This document shows, piece after piece, positions 10,743 to 21,390 of a DNA stretch of 64,000 nt; positions within the stretch are counted from its first letter, which is position 1; the number at the start of each line of letters is the position of its first letter. Under the pieces are notes generated by a model. It had not been told where the DNA came from. It ran no database searches and was given only the letters and a program-made list of their open reading frames with translations. The translations under genes were made by a program, and so were the position numbers. Source of the stretch: Taxawa tesnikishii (nom. ined.) (lineage: Eukaryota; Ascomycota; Dothideomycetes; Dothideales); the NCBI GenBank assembly GCA_030247885.1, contig JAPDRO010000023.1:496001-560000 (forward strand), in the 5' to 3' direction.

Positions 10743-13151
10743 TGTCCCTGCAGAGTATTCCATTGGCGGTATGTTGACTTTGAATAACTACGGTCATCTC
10801 AAGCCCGTTTTGACACATTGTAGCAAACGGCCCAGGTGCAGATGTGCGCGGAACGACCCTTACGTATCCGAAGCATAAGCATGGACTTGCTTATTTTGCA
10901 GGAACTGTGGACTTCGCGTGTCCTTCTCTATACGGGACTGGACTCATCTTCCGCGGGACCCATTACCACTCTAACCCACCTCTATCGTACAAAAGCCCTT
11001 CATCCTTTTGCATTCGGCGGCGTTACGAATCACGATTTAGACTCTACTCAGTCACCTAATACCTACACACTTCCACGGGCGGCTCCGATTACCAGGCTCA
11101 ACATCCCTGTTGATGATGCTCAATACCACTACCTCCTCGCTCTAAGACCGTCCCGGTAGCCCGCGCTTACACTTCTGTTTTCATTGTCAATTGCTCGGCG
11201 TCTCTTCTCGGCATCATCATCCCGGTTTTTAAAGAAACGGGTGCATCCGGGGAGCAACGGGGCGATCCATGTTCTTGTTCTCATTTCAGGTTCCTGGCCC
11301 TTCCAACCCTATGTAAATACGGGCATACCGGCGGCGCGTCTTCGGCCTCGTTCGCCCACCTTTAGAATATCGGCGCAACTGCTGGTCTCGGGTTTTCGAA
11401 TCATCTTGGCTTGCCGCAAAAGACACCAAAAAGTTCTTTTGCGGTGTGGTGGAGGAGAAGAGGACGGAAGGGCTTGTTCGTCTTGTTGATGTAGCTTTTT
11501 CCTTACATTGCGTGCCTTTGTCTTTATCGGTCATTGTTGACCGATTTTAATTCCTGCTGCATACTGTTGTTGTTGTTGGTGGTGGTGGTTCACTCGGTCA
11601 TTGTTGTTAAAACTAGCAGGCATGGAGTCGGAACCATTCTTCCGAATGCGGATGTCTTGTCTTTCACCTCTCTTTTGTGCGCCTTCCCTTCTTTTTCCTT
11701 TGGCTGTGGTTTACAGGAGTGTGTGTTGCTTTTCCTTCTCTGTTGTATACGCGCGATACAGATAGCAGAGGAGTGGAAATAGAAATGCGAAACTTTATCA
11801 ACCTTTATATTCTGCACTCGGCACCTGTGGATGTTCCTGTCGTACTCTTCTGTGGATGTCATCGGCGGTGCGCTGACAGGTCTACAAGACTTGAGCAGGC
11901 GACAGCCTTCGCACACGTATAGTGACTCCCAGTTGGGTAGCCAACTAGCTCTCACTGCGCTTAGCTAGCGCAGTTCAGCTGTGGAGATATGCAGGTCTCC
12001 TCGTCGACCACAACCGCTTCTTCCTCTTATTCCTCTTTCTTTCAGGCGTGAGGATTCCCGCCTTTCCTCTGATCGGGGCACGGCAACGACAAAATCCATC
12101 TATTTCCCCGAAGACGTCGTACCCATGTTTGGTAGGCCCTATTGCTGGCAGCCGGCTATGAGCTGGTCTTCCGAGGGGATTTTCTATACATTTATCCCAA
12201 AAAAGGAGATTCCTGTTCATACATCAACTCAAACATTCCTAAGTGACCCCGCAGATTGCCCCCTTCAAGAGAGGTCAGCACCGCTTAGGGATGCGACAAA
12301 ACGCCATTCATGGGTATGTTTGGTTAAAGGATTCGGAGTGGACGTGCATATATCAAAGGCCACCAGCACAGTCGCAGGAACCTGGGACGGAGCAGATAAC
12401 AACGCATTCCTACCCAAAAGTACCATCCGACAATCGAGGCAAATTTACTCCATTGCCGTCGTGGCCTCGAGGGCTCGGAGGCAAATCCTCGTACGCGGAC
12501 AGCGACCAGGCCTCTTTCAATTCACTTGAGGGACCTCGAGGAGAGGAGCAGAGACGTCTATCTAGAGAGTTAAGGAGACTCTGCCGCAGGGTGAGTTGCT
12601 GCTGTATTAATTAGGCGGTGTGTGGGAGCAGCTGTGTCGTTTTTTTTTTGGATAGGCCTGGTTCCGGATATACCGTTTCCGCATGTCAACGACACGGCGA
12701 TGGTCAACGAACAATACGTAGGCAGGGTCATACGGTTGGGTTTGGTGAATACCCCTGAAGGAGCGGTTCTTATGGCTGTTGCCGGTTGTCCGTGGCTTCT
12801 GTAGCTACAACCCGGTGGTTTCGCTCCTACTTGTGAGCTCTGAAACGCTCTACTTTGAGGACTCGTTTGTGTTTGTGTGCATTTGTCGGTGATGGGACAT
12901 GCGGACGGCAACTGTCGGTTTGCCGACCGTGCAGATGCTGCACCATGCTCAGCAGGCAGGTTCAGACACGGTTTGCGGTGGTGCCACCAGCAAGAACTGT
13001 CCAATGTCCCTCATTTGTGTCGTTCCTCTGTTCCGAGTACCTTGTCCGAGGTAGCGAATGATCACCCTAAGAGCTTACAATGAAATAGACAGATTTTGCC
13101 AAGTAGATCCTATTAAGCGTGTAAATTATCTGATGTTGCAACGAGTAGGTT
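10743..13151. other. long intergenic stretch
   Basis: About 2.4 kb between CK1 and the convergent transporter gene. It contains a T9 run near 12640 and GT/TTG-rich sequence near 11560-11600. A 123-codon frame (12243-12614, first ATG at 12291) ends in RLSRELRRLCRRVSCC and looks somewhat protein-like but has no recognisable domain or splice context, so I do not call it a gene. Confidence 0.45.
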
Positions 13152-14348
13152 TTATACGTCGATCGCAGATTGATCCTTGTCCCCATAGATCGAGAATTGG
13201 TAGAAAATCACGGCATCCTCAACCATCGTCCCGAGCGAACCAATCAGCCAGGGCAAGTTAGTCAAAAAGTATTGTTTCTCAACCGAGTGGAACAAGATCT
13301 ATCAGAACAGGGTTAGCATAACCAAACTCTCTTCCGGGCTGCGTCGACTTGTTGTGGGTGGGTTGGTGGAGGAAATGCTTACCCCTGCACCATATGTCAA
13401 GTTCCCCAACAGCGAAAGCAGGAAGAAAAGGAGCGAAAGCCCGTCACACGACTTTTCGCGGTAGTTTTTGATGATCTGGGGAATCCGAGCACTAGAATTA
13501 TGTCAGTCTCTCCGGTTCTCACAATGCATCCGAGACAGTTTGATCCCCGTCTCTCTCGCCAGCAGATGTGCTACGTACCCGAGATAGCAGACAGCGCTTG
13601 CGTAGCCCAGAACCTCCGCTCCGATGGGCGTGTGATCCTCCTTATCCGGTTGTCCGATGGGCGACGGCTTCCACACACCAGACCTCCACGCGATGGCCCA
13701 GCCGCCGGCTCCAGCAACGATGATCAGCAGCACGCTGATCGTGTTCTTGACATAAGCTCTCGAGCCCGAGTCCTCCTCCATGATATCGTCCAAGTTGCTG
13801 TCCCGCCTGCCCGTGCTTCCGCGCTTGCTCTTCTTGCTCGCACTGCTGCGGCGCCTGCTTCCCGGCAATCCCATATTGTCCGCCGCGGTGCTCCTCCTCC
13901 GCCCATCGCCCAGCAGAGCATCTTCTTCCGTAGCCTCCAATGAGCCTGAGCCTGAGCCCGCGGCCGCAGCCGCGACTGCTGCAGACCGTCGTCGCTCGCG
14001 CCGCGCGTTAATCGTGTTGTAGTACACACACTGGGAGATCAGGATGGCATCTGCGAAGCAAAAGTAGACGGCCAGCGCGATGACGGTAGGCACAAGGCGC
14101 GCCCAGAGTGCGCCGGCCAGGTTGGTGATGTCGCCGACCATCCAGACGCTGAGGAAGAGGAGCGATACGCCATCTGCGGAGCCTGACCGGTAGTTTTCGA
14201 TCAATTGCGGCACCTTTCGGTTGAAGTCAGCAATGGGCACGGCACGTGAGTCGGATTCGGGAGGACGTACTAGAAGGAATACCCAAGCTGCGAGGGAGAT
14301 TGAGCCAGACACTCCTGACAGAGCCTCGTTCCAGGATATGGAAGACAT
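13152..14348 (-). CDS. PQ-loop vacuolar cationic amino acid transporter
   Basis: Seven-helix PQ-loop protein of the Ypq1-3/Stm1/PQLC2 family, which exports or exchanges basic amino acids across the vacuole/lysosome membrane. Four exons (14348-14271, 14213-13579, 13491-13383, 13298-13152) giving exactly 323 codons; introns start GTACGT, GTACGT and GTAAGC. The first PQ motif is VPQLIENYRSGSADGVSLLF near residue 27 and the second is ARIPQIIKNYREKSCDGLSL near residue 240, each with the family's Pro-Gln pair. The last exon gives LPWLIGSLGTMVEDAVIFYQ, the terminal helix typical of the family. A long Ser/Arg/Ala-rich loop (about residues 100-180) between helices 3 and 4 is expected in the fungal members. 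The start agrees with homologues that begin a few residues before the first helix. Confidence 0.9.
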
Positions 14349-15455
14349 CGTGGGTTGCTTCGAGGTCGCGTGATGTACAGCGACTTAGCTGTTCTATCTG
14401 CTCTATCGAATGCGGAGTTTCTCCACGCGATGCGGCTGTACGGCGGTCTATTGAACTAGGTATAAATGTAGAGGAAGGTGAAGTCAAAGAGCGCACCGCG
14501 CGCCAGAAGAGTGCCGCCGGTATATGTACAGTGCAATGCAAACAGAAGGGGAAGGCAATTTTTTTCCCTTCTCAATCTGTCCTTCACTCAACCTCAACGC
14601 AGCACGAGGCACGTTTATTTTCTTTCCCCAATCGCCGAGACCCTGCGCCGGCGGAAGCCCCGTGGGAGGAAAGGCTTGGCCCGTTCTCAGAATTACGCGG
14701 TGTGTGCGCAGATTGCTGACCGCGCATGTCTCCAAATGCGTATCACGACAAACGCGTATCATGACGAAGAGGTTGGCAAGTTGGTAAGTCGGGCAGTTGT
14801 CCTGCCCAGCTAGCAGCATGGGGGGCATGCTCACGAATTCGGTTTGTTTGTTGTCGTTGTGTCTGATCGCCGATGTTTCCCGCGTCACTCTTCCTAAGTA
14901 CCTGACTACTGTGAGTAGTGAACCGGAAGAAACTTGGTTTGGCGCTTGTCGTGTCAGTGACAAGCGCGAACAGCTGCAGCCCTCGCCTTATGAGCCGTTG
15001 GAGGCGCAGCAGCGAATTGCGATTGCCGACCTGCACCGTCGATCAAGGCTTCCTTCAGCAACTACGCACAGAAGTGCTTGTTGTGGGGTGCGCAGTTCGG
15101 TTTCAAGGTTCCGCCAGAGGCTATTGCGGTGATTATATGACGGAGGAGATGGGCTTAATGGGTCAATTTAAGACTGCCTTTCCCTTGATCCGTTCCGGTT
15201 CTAGTCCTCCTTTGCGCATTTGCGCATCTCATCAGGAGGCTTGCTTGCAGTGAACTCAATCACGCCTCCAGATAGGTCGAGATGGCCCGACCTCACCGCA
15301 GCCCGGCGTCAACCCGCCAGTGATCCTGCTCAGATGCGAGGTGGACTTTCGTCTTCAGTGTGTAGTAGAGCACCATGTCATTTGCCGGAACTCCAGCCGC
15401 GGACTCCCGTTCCTTGACATGGGTCCAACCCTAGCACAATCCATATTCGTGCATG
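14349..15455. promoter_or_regulatory. transporter promoter and intergenic
   Basis: Head region of the PQ-loop gene. Open frames on both strands overlap one another and have no recognised motif. Confidence 0.4.
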
Positions 15456-16280
15456 TTATAGCTCCAGGCACAGAGGTGGAGGACCCTCCCGCCTCGAAGC
15501 AGTCATTTCAAGAAGTACCATCTTGGCAGGCATGTCAATATCGGAGACTGAACAATAATGACTAGCTGCCCACTTCGCCTGCGTTGCGAGGCAGTGTTCT
15601 GAGACAAACCCCTGAGCATCGCCCGGTCGGTTCTCGGTAGCGGAAATGATCGCTCCAAGGACTGAAGTCTGTCGGGTGCCTTGAGCGGACGTCATACTGC
15701 ACAGGGCAGGATCACCGTTGCTTGAGCGGCAGCGATGGACGCTCGCGCCAGATCGTTGTTTGTGCCCTGCACGATCATCTCTGCAGACTGCAGTGCCTTG
15801 AACAGTGCGAAGGACATGTTCCAGGGATCCTTCCCCCACTGCACGTTTGGGCCCTCTCCGTGGCTTGTGCAAGAACGTTGCTAGCTACAGCGGCTGTGGC
15901 ACGGATCTATATGTGGCGTATACAAAGACCCTGCTAGCTCTTCCATCCCGACGCCTCCGCGATCAGCGCGCATTGCTAACTAGATGCGCCGAACCTCCTC
16001 TCCAGCAACTTTCCGCGCTTGCTTTTGACTCTGACGTGCGCGCCCGTATACAGCGAGTCTCGTGACCTGACTCAAGTCCACTCGGTCGGGATGCTGGAAC
16101 CGGAGTCCGGTGTAGGGCTGGCAGCTCTTGGCAAGGAGACGAGTCGGATAGCCGTTATCAGACGGAGTAACGAAGAGTCCGATGGTCAAAGTATAGGGAT
16201 TGACCACAGCTCTAGCGCGTTGTCGAGGTCGAAGTAGGGTTGTAGCTCCAACATCCGGCCACCATTTGGCCAAGACAAGG
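15456..16280 (-). pseudogene. coding-like debris, unrecognised
   Basis: Minus-strand fragments read like protein but sit in changing frames. One begins MSFALFKALQSAEMIVQGTN near 15818 and stops at about 15700; another continues in a different frame with RQTSVLGAIISATENRPGD and LATQAKWAASHYC down to about 15460; a 97-codon frame (15980-16273) lies upstream. Joined order and composition suggest one decayed gene, but I cannot name the family. It could also be chance open frame in GC-balanced DNA. Confidence 0.22.
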
Positions 16281-17068
16281 CCTATTTAGTGTTGCGGCGA
16301 ATTACTCTAACAATGGCTCGTTGGTGCATCGTCCCCTGGTGCGTGTCAGTGGATGTACATCATCGAAGTGCTATAACTCCAGACAACCTCCCCAGTCCTG
16401 CCGGCCGCGGCGCGGAGGCTGTCCACGACAACTTGAACCCTGCCTCGCCTCTTGCCTCTTGCCTCTATCTCTCTTCACACCAGACGCAAGCGCAACCTCT
16501 TCCCGACAACAGAGAGACCTTCTGGACCGCTCAAACCCCTTGAATTCTCCGGTGCCGGGTTTAGGTTTACCGCCATCAGCCCTTCAGTTTCATCCATCTC
16601 CATCGATTCGTTTGCCGCTTAGTTGACATACACACGAGCTCGGACAGCGCAGGGATTGGGAGGGTTTGCCGCTTTCGACAATTTTACTCTGCAGGCTTCC
16701 CTGTATATACGCCCACGCCCATCGGCGCTTTTCGGCCGCTCGAGGAGGCTGCTTGGTTGGTCTGGATCTGAATTCTGTTTCAATCATCCTTGTTTCCTTT
16801 GCCGTGTCGGGGCGGATCGCACCTTCCTTCAACGCACATTCCTCAGCTCGCACCTTGAACACCACGCCTTGACCCCGCGCATTCCTACTTTTCCCCATTA
16901 CCAAACACCGTTCAACGTTTGAAGACCGCGCCCTCATCGCCTGTTGTTTGTACAGCGAGCCATCAATGATTGCCGGAACACTCAGCTGAGACATCAATGC
17001 TCGGTCGAAGCGCACCTGCACCTGAGCCAAGGAACCTCTAGCTAGGAGCACCCTTCGCACGCGACACT
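16281..17068. promoter_or_regulatory. promoter/leader of the RasGEF gene
   Basis: Pyrimidine-rich upstream sequence with long C/T tracts at about 16430-16620 and 16790-16920, ending directly at the RasGEF ATG. No other gene is seen. Confidence 0.45.
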
Positions 17069-20000
17069 ATGAGCAGCACTCAATCAACCCACGACTGCAG
17101 CCCAACAAGACATGGTTGTCCACCAGCAACACCGCCGTTGTATCGCAAGTATCTGCGAGCTGCTTACGATTACAATCCTGACTCTTCTGACTCTGGAGCT
17201 GCGAGTGGGACCAATTCCGTGACAGTTCCGCTCCGGAAAGGCGATGTTATCTTGGTCCACCTCACACATTCCAATGGCTGGGCGGATGGCACTATCCTCA
17301 CAAACGGAGCACGAGGATGGCTTCCCACCAATTTCTGCGAAGCATACGATCACTCGTACCTGCGAAACCTCCTTCACGCATTAACGCAGCTTTGGGACTC
17401 TTTGCGGCCTGGTGAAGCCAACCATTCCTGGGCCGACGGCCGACAAGACCATGTTCAAGGCCTGATCGCCGGCGTCCGCTGTTTTCTGGTATGTCTCAAC
17501 CAGCAATCTCCCGTGTCTGCGACTAACCTCACTTCCCAAAGGAACGCTGCAACTGCCTTCACCGCAATGATGCAATCATTCAGGCCCACTTAGGCATGAG
17601 AAGGACGCGCAAAGGAATGCTCTCTGATCTCGCAGGACTCATCAAGTTCCAGGACCAGATTCGGGAGACAGTGTCTGCACCCCACACCACCGAGATTCTA
17701 GAGGCACTGATGGGGGAATTCTTGGCTAGGGTCTTTAAGATCGTGAACAGAGCTGTCCGGTTCATGGATATCTGGATTCAGAGTTCTACAAGTTCTGAGC
17801 CGCGACCATTCGGACCTGCAGAAAGCTCGATGGCTTCACCACCACTCTCTCCTTCTCCATCAATGCCACCTCTGATAGCTTCACCGGGCGATATGACACA
17901 ACAAGACATTCTCAGGCCCGGGGCAAGCCAGGGTACCAAGCAGAGTGCAGACACTGTCATCAACGTCGAGACAAACAGCTCCGTGGCGTTACTCAGCCCC
18001 GTCACCTCAGGACGGGAGAATGGGTTTTCTGACGAGCAGCGCCCATTACGCAAAAGGCCTCTTATACCCGCCACGTTGACGTGTCGCTGTTCATGCCCTC
18101 CGCGCCAGCTCCAGATGCCATAACCAGCGCAAACCTCGCCTCCGAACGTCTTAATGAGGCGCACGACTCCTTTCTAGGTCGGATCGGTTCTTTTATAGGT
18201 CTTCATTTGCAATCCAGATCTTCGACCGATCTGATTGCAACTGCACACCGGTCCTCGGAAGCTTGCACCACTATCATCAGCGTTGTCAATCAGATATGGG
18301 ACTGTGATGGGCGACGATCGTTGGAGATTGAGCGCGCAATCTACCTACTGCGGGATGCGCTTAGGGAGCTTTCATTGGCCGCAGAAGGTTCAAGCAAGAG
18401 GGCCGACGCAGAAGATGGCTCAGCTGTCATCAGGCCAGAGGAAGGCAAGAGTCTTGTTTCCGCAGCCACGGCTTGCGTCAGATCAGCCGGCGACTGCGTT
18501 GCCAAAGCACACCAGTTGCTTGAACGCCTTGGGGACTTTGAGCTTAGGATTGACACAGCTGTGTCACCGGAATTTCCTGGCGGCCTCCGTCAAAACTCGA
18601 GACACTATCGCGTCACTCCATTCGGGTTGAAACCAGAGGTCGAAACCATGCCTTTGACGGTCCAAACGAGGCTTAGTCTGCCAGCGCAACGTACGACCCA
18701 TTTTAGCAGCGAGAGCAACCGCTCTTCGCATCGCGCGGCCTGGAGGTCTTCGTCGCCTGCAGCACCGGGCCCAACGGAATCTCCAGTGGAACTTAAGGTA
18801 AACTCATCGAGGGTGACATGGCGGTCGGAAGATTTCAAAGACTTCAAAAACAACGTCGTGACAACGCCGTCCGCAAGCACAGCTCCCGAAAGTTTGAGGG
18901 ACTCGATGAACAGCATTGCTTCCAGCAACATGACCAGAGCCACAAGTCCAGATCGCTCTTCGTGCGCTCCTGCGCTAGACCCGACCTTGCTTGCGAGTTT
19001 CGGCAGCATGGCAAGCATGAGATCGGCAGTGACAGAGGGCAGTGAAGGCGAGGCAGAGATACTGGAAAAGACGTACGCCCACGAGCTTCTGTACGGCAAG
19101 GATGGTCAGGTGCTGGGCGGCACACTCCGGGCGCTTGTGGAGAAGCTTACCAGTCACACTTCGGCACCTGATGCCACTTTCGTCAATGCGTTCTACCTTA
19201 CCTTTCGTCTCTTCACGACCGCCGTCGAGCTTGCCCGGGCGTTGACTGATCGATATGATTACGTGGGCGACAGCAAGGCTAACGCGCCCGTTGCAAGGCT
19301 TCGTGTGTGCAATTTCATAAAGGGCTGGTTGGAGACACATTGGAGGATCCAGTCGGATGCACCCGCGCTCGCCGTTATCCGACCCTTTGCTTCCGGCGAG
19401 CTCAGTGTTCAGTTGCCCTCGGCAAGCCAGCGGTTGTTAGAGCTCTGCAATCGGGCATCTCACAAAAGAGGCGACAGCGCGGACCGTCCCTTGGTTTCGA
19501 CCATTGGCAAGACCAGTATCTCCCTTGGGGTTCAGTATGCAAAGGAAGCCCCCATACCAGCGCCCATCATCACCAAGAACCAGCTGATTCTGCTCCGGGA
19601 CGCCAGGACTGGGACCAACACGTGCGGAATCGCCGATTTCGATGCTCTGGAGATCGCAAGGCAGCTTACCCTTATCGACTCGCGCCTCTTCTGTGCCATC
19701 CAGCCTGAGGAGTTACTCGCCAACGAGTGGACCAAGAAAACGGAGAAGGCGAACAACGTGCGGGCGATGTCTCGGCTCGCGACGGATTTTGCTAACCTCG
19801 TCGCGGATTCTATCCTGCTGGTAGAGGACGCGAAGAAGCGGGCGCTTGTCATCAAGCAGTGGATCAAGGTGGGCAAGCACTGCCTCGATCTGAACAACTA
19901 CGACTCCCTGATGGCCATCGTGTGTTCGCTCAGCTCATCGGTGATCATGCGGCTCAAGCGAACATGGGAGATGGTGCCGTCAAAGCACATCAGCAGGCTA

Positions 20001-20594
20001 GACGAATTGAAGAGCATTATCGACGTCTCGCGCAACTACGCCGTGCTCCGACAGCGACTGCAGACTCCCACGGTACCCTGTCTCCCATTCGTGGGCATCT
20101 ATCTCACCGACTTGACGTTTGTGGACGCCGGCAATCAGGACACGCGTCAGCTGCCCAATCTCTCCGACTCGGGCGAGCCCGTCAGCGTCATCAACTTTGA
20201 CAAACACACACGAACGTTCCGCATCATCAGTCAGTTGCAACGGTATCAAGTGCCGTACCGTCTGCAAGCGATACCGGAAATGCAAGAGTGGATGGAGGCG
20301 CAGGTGGCGCGTGTGCGAAAGGTCGAGGAGAGCTGCGTGCAAGACTTCTACCGGCGCAGCTTGATCCTCGAGCCGCGAATGCCAGAAGTGCCGGCGAGAG
20401 AAGAGCAGGCGAGACAAGATGCCAACTTTAGCTTCCCCAAGAGGGATAGGAGCAGGAGCAGGAGCAGGAGCAGACATCGAGGTATGGCGGGAGGCGGTAG
20501 ACCTCACACGGGTGTACCTGGCAAGGAGAAGAAGTTCGACTTTCTCAACCCAAAGGGCTTCATGTCGCACTCTGATGTGCGAAAGCTGTCGTGA
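17069..20594 (+). CDS. Ras guanine-nucleotide exchange factor with SH3 domain
   Basis: Cdc25/Ste6/Bud5-type RasGEF that loads Ras GTPase with GTP at the plasma membrane, upstream of cAMP-PKA or MAPK signalling. One intron (17489-17541). Domain order: SH3 at about residues 25-95 (AAYDYNPDSSDS, then GWLPTNFCEAYD), a helical segment with a Ser/Pro-rich linker, a second helical region, the RasGEF_N/REM domain (TYAHELLYGKDGQVLGGTL to FIKGWLETHW), and the catalytic CDC25 domain (LEIARQLTLIDSRLFCAIQP, then PFVGIYLTDLTFVDAGN). The tail has an Arg-Ser repeat run and ends at KLS. Reading frames on either side of about 18042 differ as if one base were missing from the CCC at 18042-18044; the total coding length is 1158 codons only if one base is added. 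A 107-bp intron (17933-18039) would also restore frame, but would remove well-behaved sequence. Confidence 0.88.
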
Positions 20595-21000
20595 GCTCGC
20601 GACTCTGCCAAAGCACGATGCGCGACATGGCCCAGGAGGAGGACGAAGGGTTTGATTTCGTTTGTTGCTCTATATACCCTCTGCACGGAGGGACTGACGC
20701 TCTTTACGGCCGGAATATTTGCTTGTTATGCGTCTCAGAGATACCCCCGGTTTCATTTGCTGCTTTTGGAAGATGGAGGTTGGATTGCTGCTGGTGAAGT
20801 TGCTCTTCGCAAGCAAGCGGAGGCGCGTAGTGTTTAGTGTATGTATGATAGCAACATGGACGATTTAATACCGCAAATTCGGATCAGAGGTGGACGTCAC
20901 TGATGGCAACTGGCGTCTAAAGGGGACTTCTCCCCGTAGCCCCGAGGTCGAATGGTGGAAGGGAGCTTCCTCTGAGACGTTTGCCTGTGTCGCACCATGC

Positions 21001-21066
21001 CTATGGCTATGGTTATGGCTATGCCTATGCCTATGGCTATGCCTATGCCTATGGCTATGGCTATGC
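21001..21066 (+). repeat. hexamer microsatellite (CTATGS)11
   Basis: Eleven consecutive 6-bp units, CTATGG or CTATGC (one unit TTATGG), followed by a degenerate twelfth. The two unit types are interspersed rather than blocked. Both strands stay open through it, giving low-complexity Leu/Trp/Tyr or His/Arg/Ser peptides that are not expected to be real genes. Confidence 0.9.
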
Positions 21067-21140
21067 CTACGTGCATAACCAAAGTACGGCCAGGTTTCTT
21101 CCGAAATCATGATCAGGTGGCACGCTAGTGTGGCTGGAAA

Positions 21141-21160
21141 CGTGGCGTGGCGTGGCGTGG
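21141..21160 (+). repeat. pentamer run (CGTGG)4
   Basis: Four perfect copies of CGTGG in the CHY ligase upstream region, about 230 bp before its ATG. Confidence 0.8.
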
Positions 21161-21390
21161 CGGTGACGGCCCAAGTGTTGTTGCTGTCGTCGTCGTACCA
21201 CATGCTCTCACCGTGTCCTCAATCAAACTGTTTCCCTGAGACTCGACTCTACTCTTTCTGTGTTTCGTATGGAAATGTTTCCCGCAAATAATAGTTTTCC
21301 TCCCTCGAACAGAACAGAACAGAAGCCGAACACGGAGATCGAGAGTCGCCGGTTTTGTGACATCACGGTGCATTGACTCTCGGCTTTCAC

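Larger units (their letters stand above)
20595..21390. other. RasGEF-CHY ligase intergenic
   Basis: Holds the RasGEF 3' UTR and the CHY ligase promoter. It also contains the hexamer array (21001-21066) and the pentamer run (21141-21160) listed separately. Confidence 0.5.

Noticed and set aside
9783-10763. 326-codon open frame on the minus strand across CK1
   Set aside because: Antisense shadow of a well-identified kinase; Arg/Leu/Cys-rich composition and no motif.
12243-12614. 123-codon frame starting from a GTG
   Set aside because: No ATG at the reported start, no domain, no splice context; the end (EEQRRLSRELRRLCRRV) is only mildly protein-like.
17933-18039. Intron of 107 bp to reconcile the two RasGEF frames
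   Set aside because: Donor and acceptor exist and would restore frame, but the removed sequence reads as good protein and one missing C at 18042-18044 explains the frame with a natural junction, as in the other genes.
21001-21066. CRISPR-like or telomere-like array
   Set aside because: The hexamer units are contiguous without spacers and do not match telomere repeats; it is a microsatellite.
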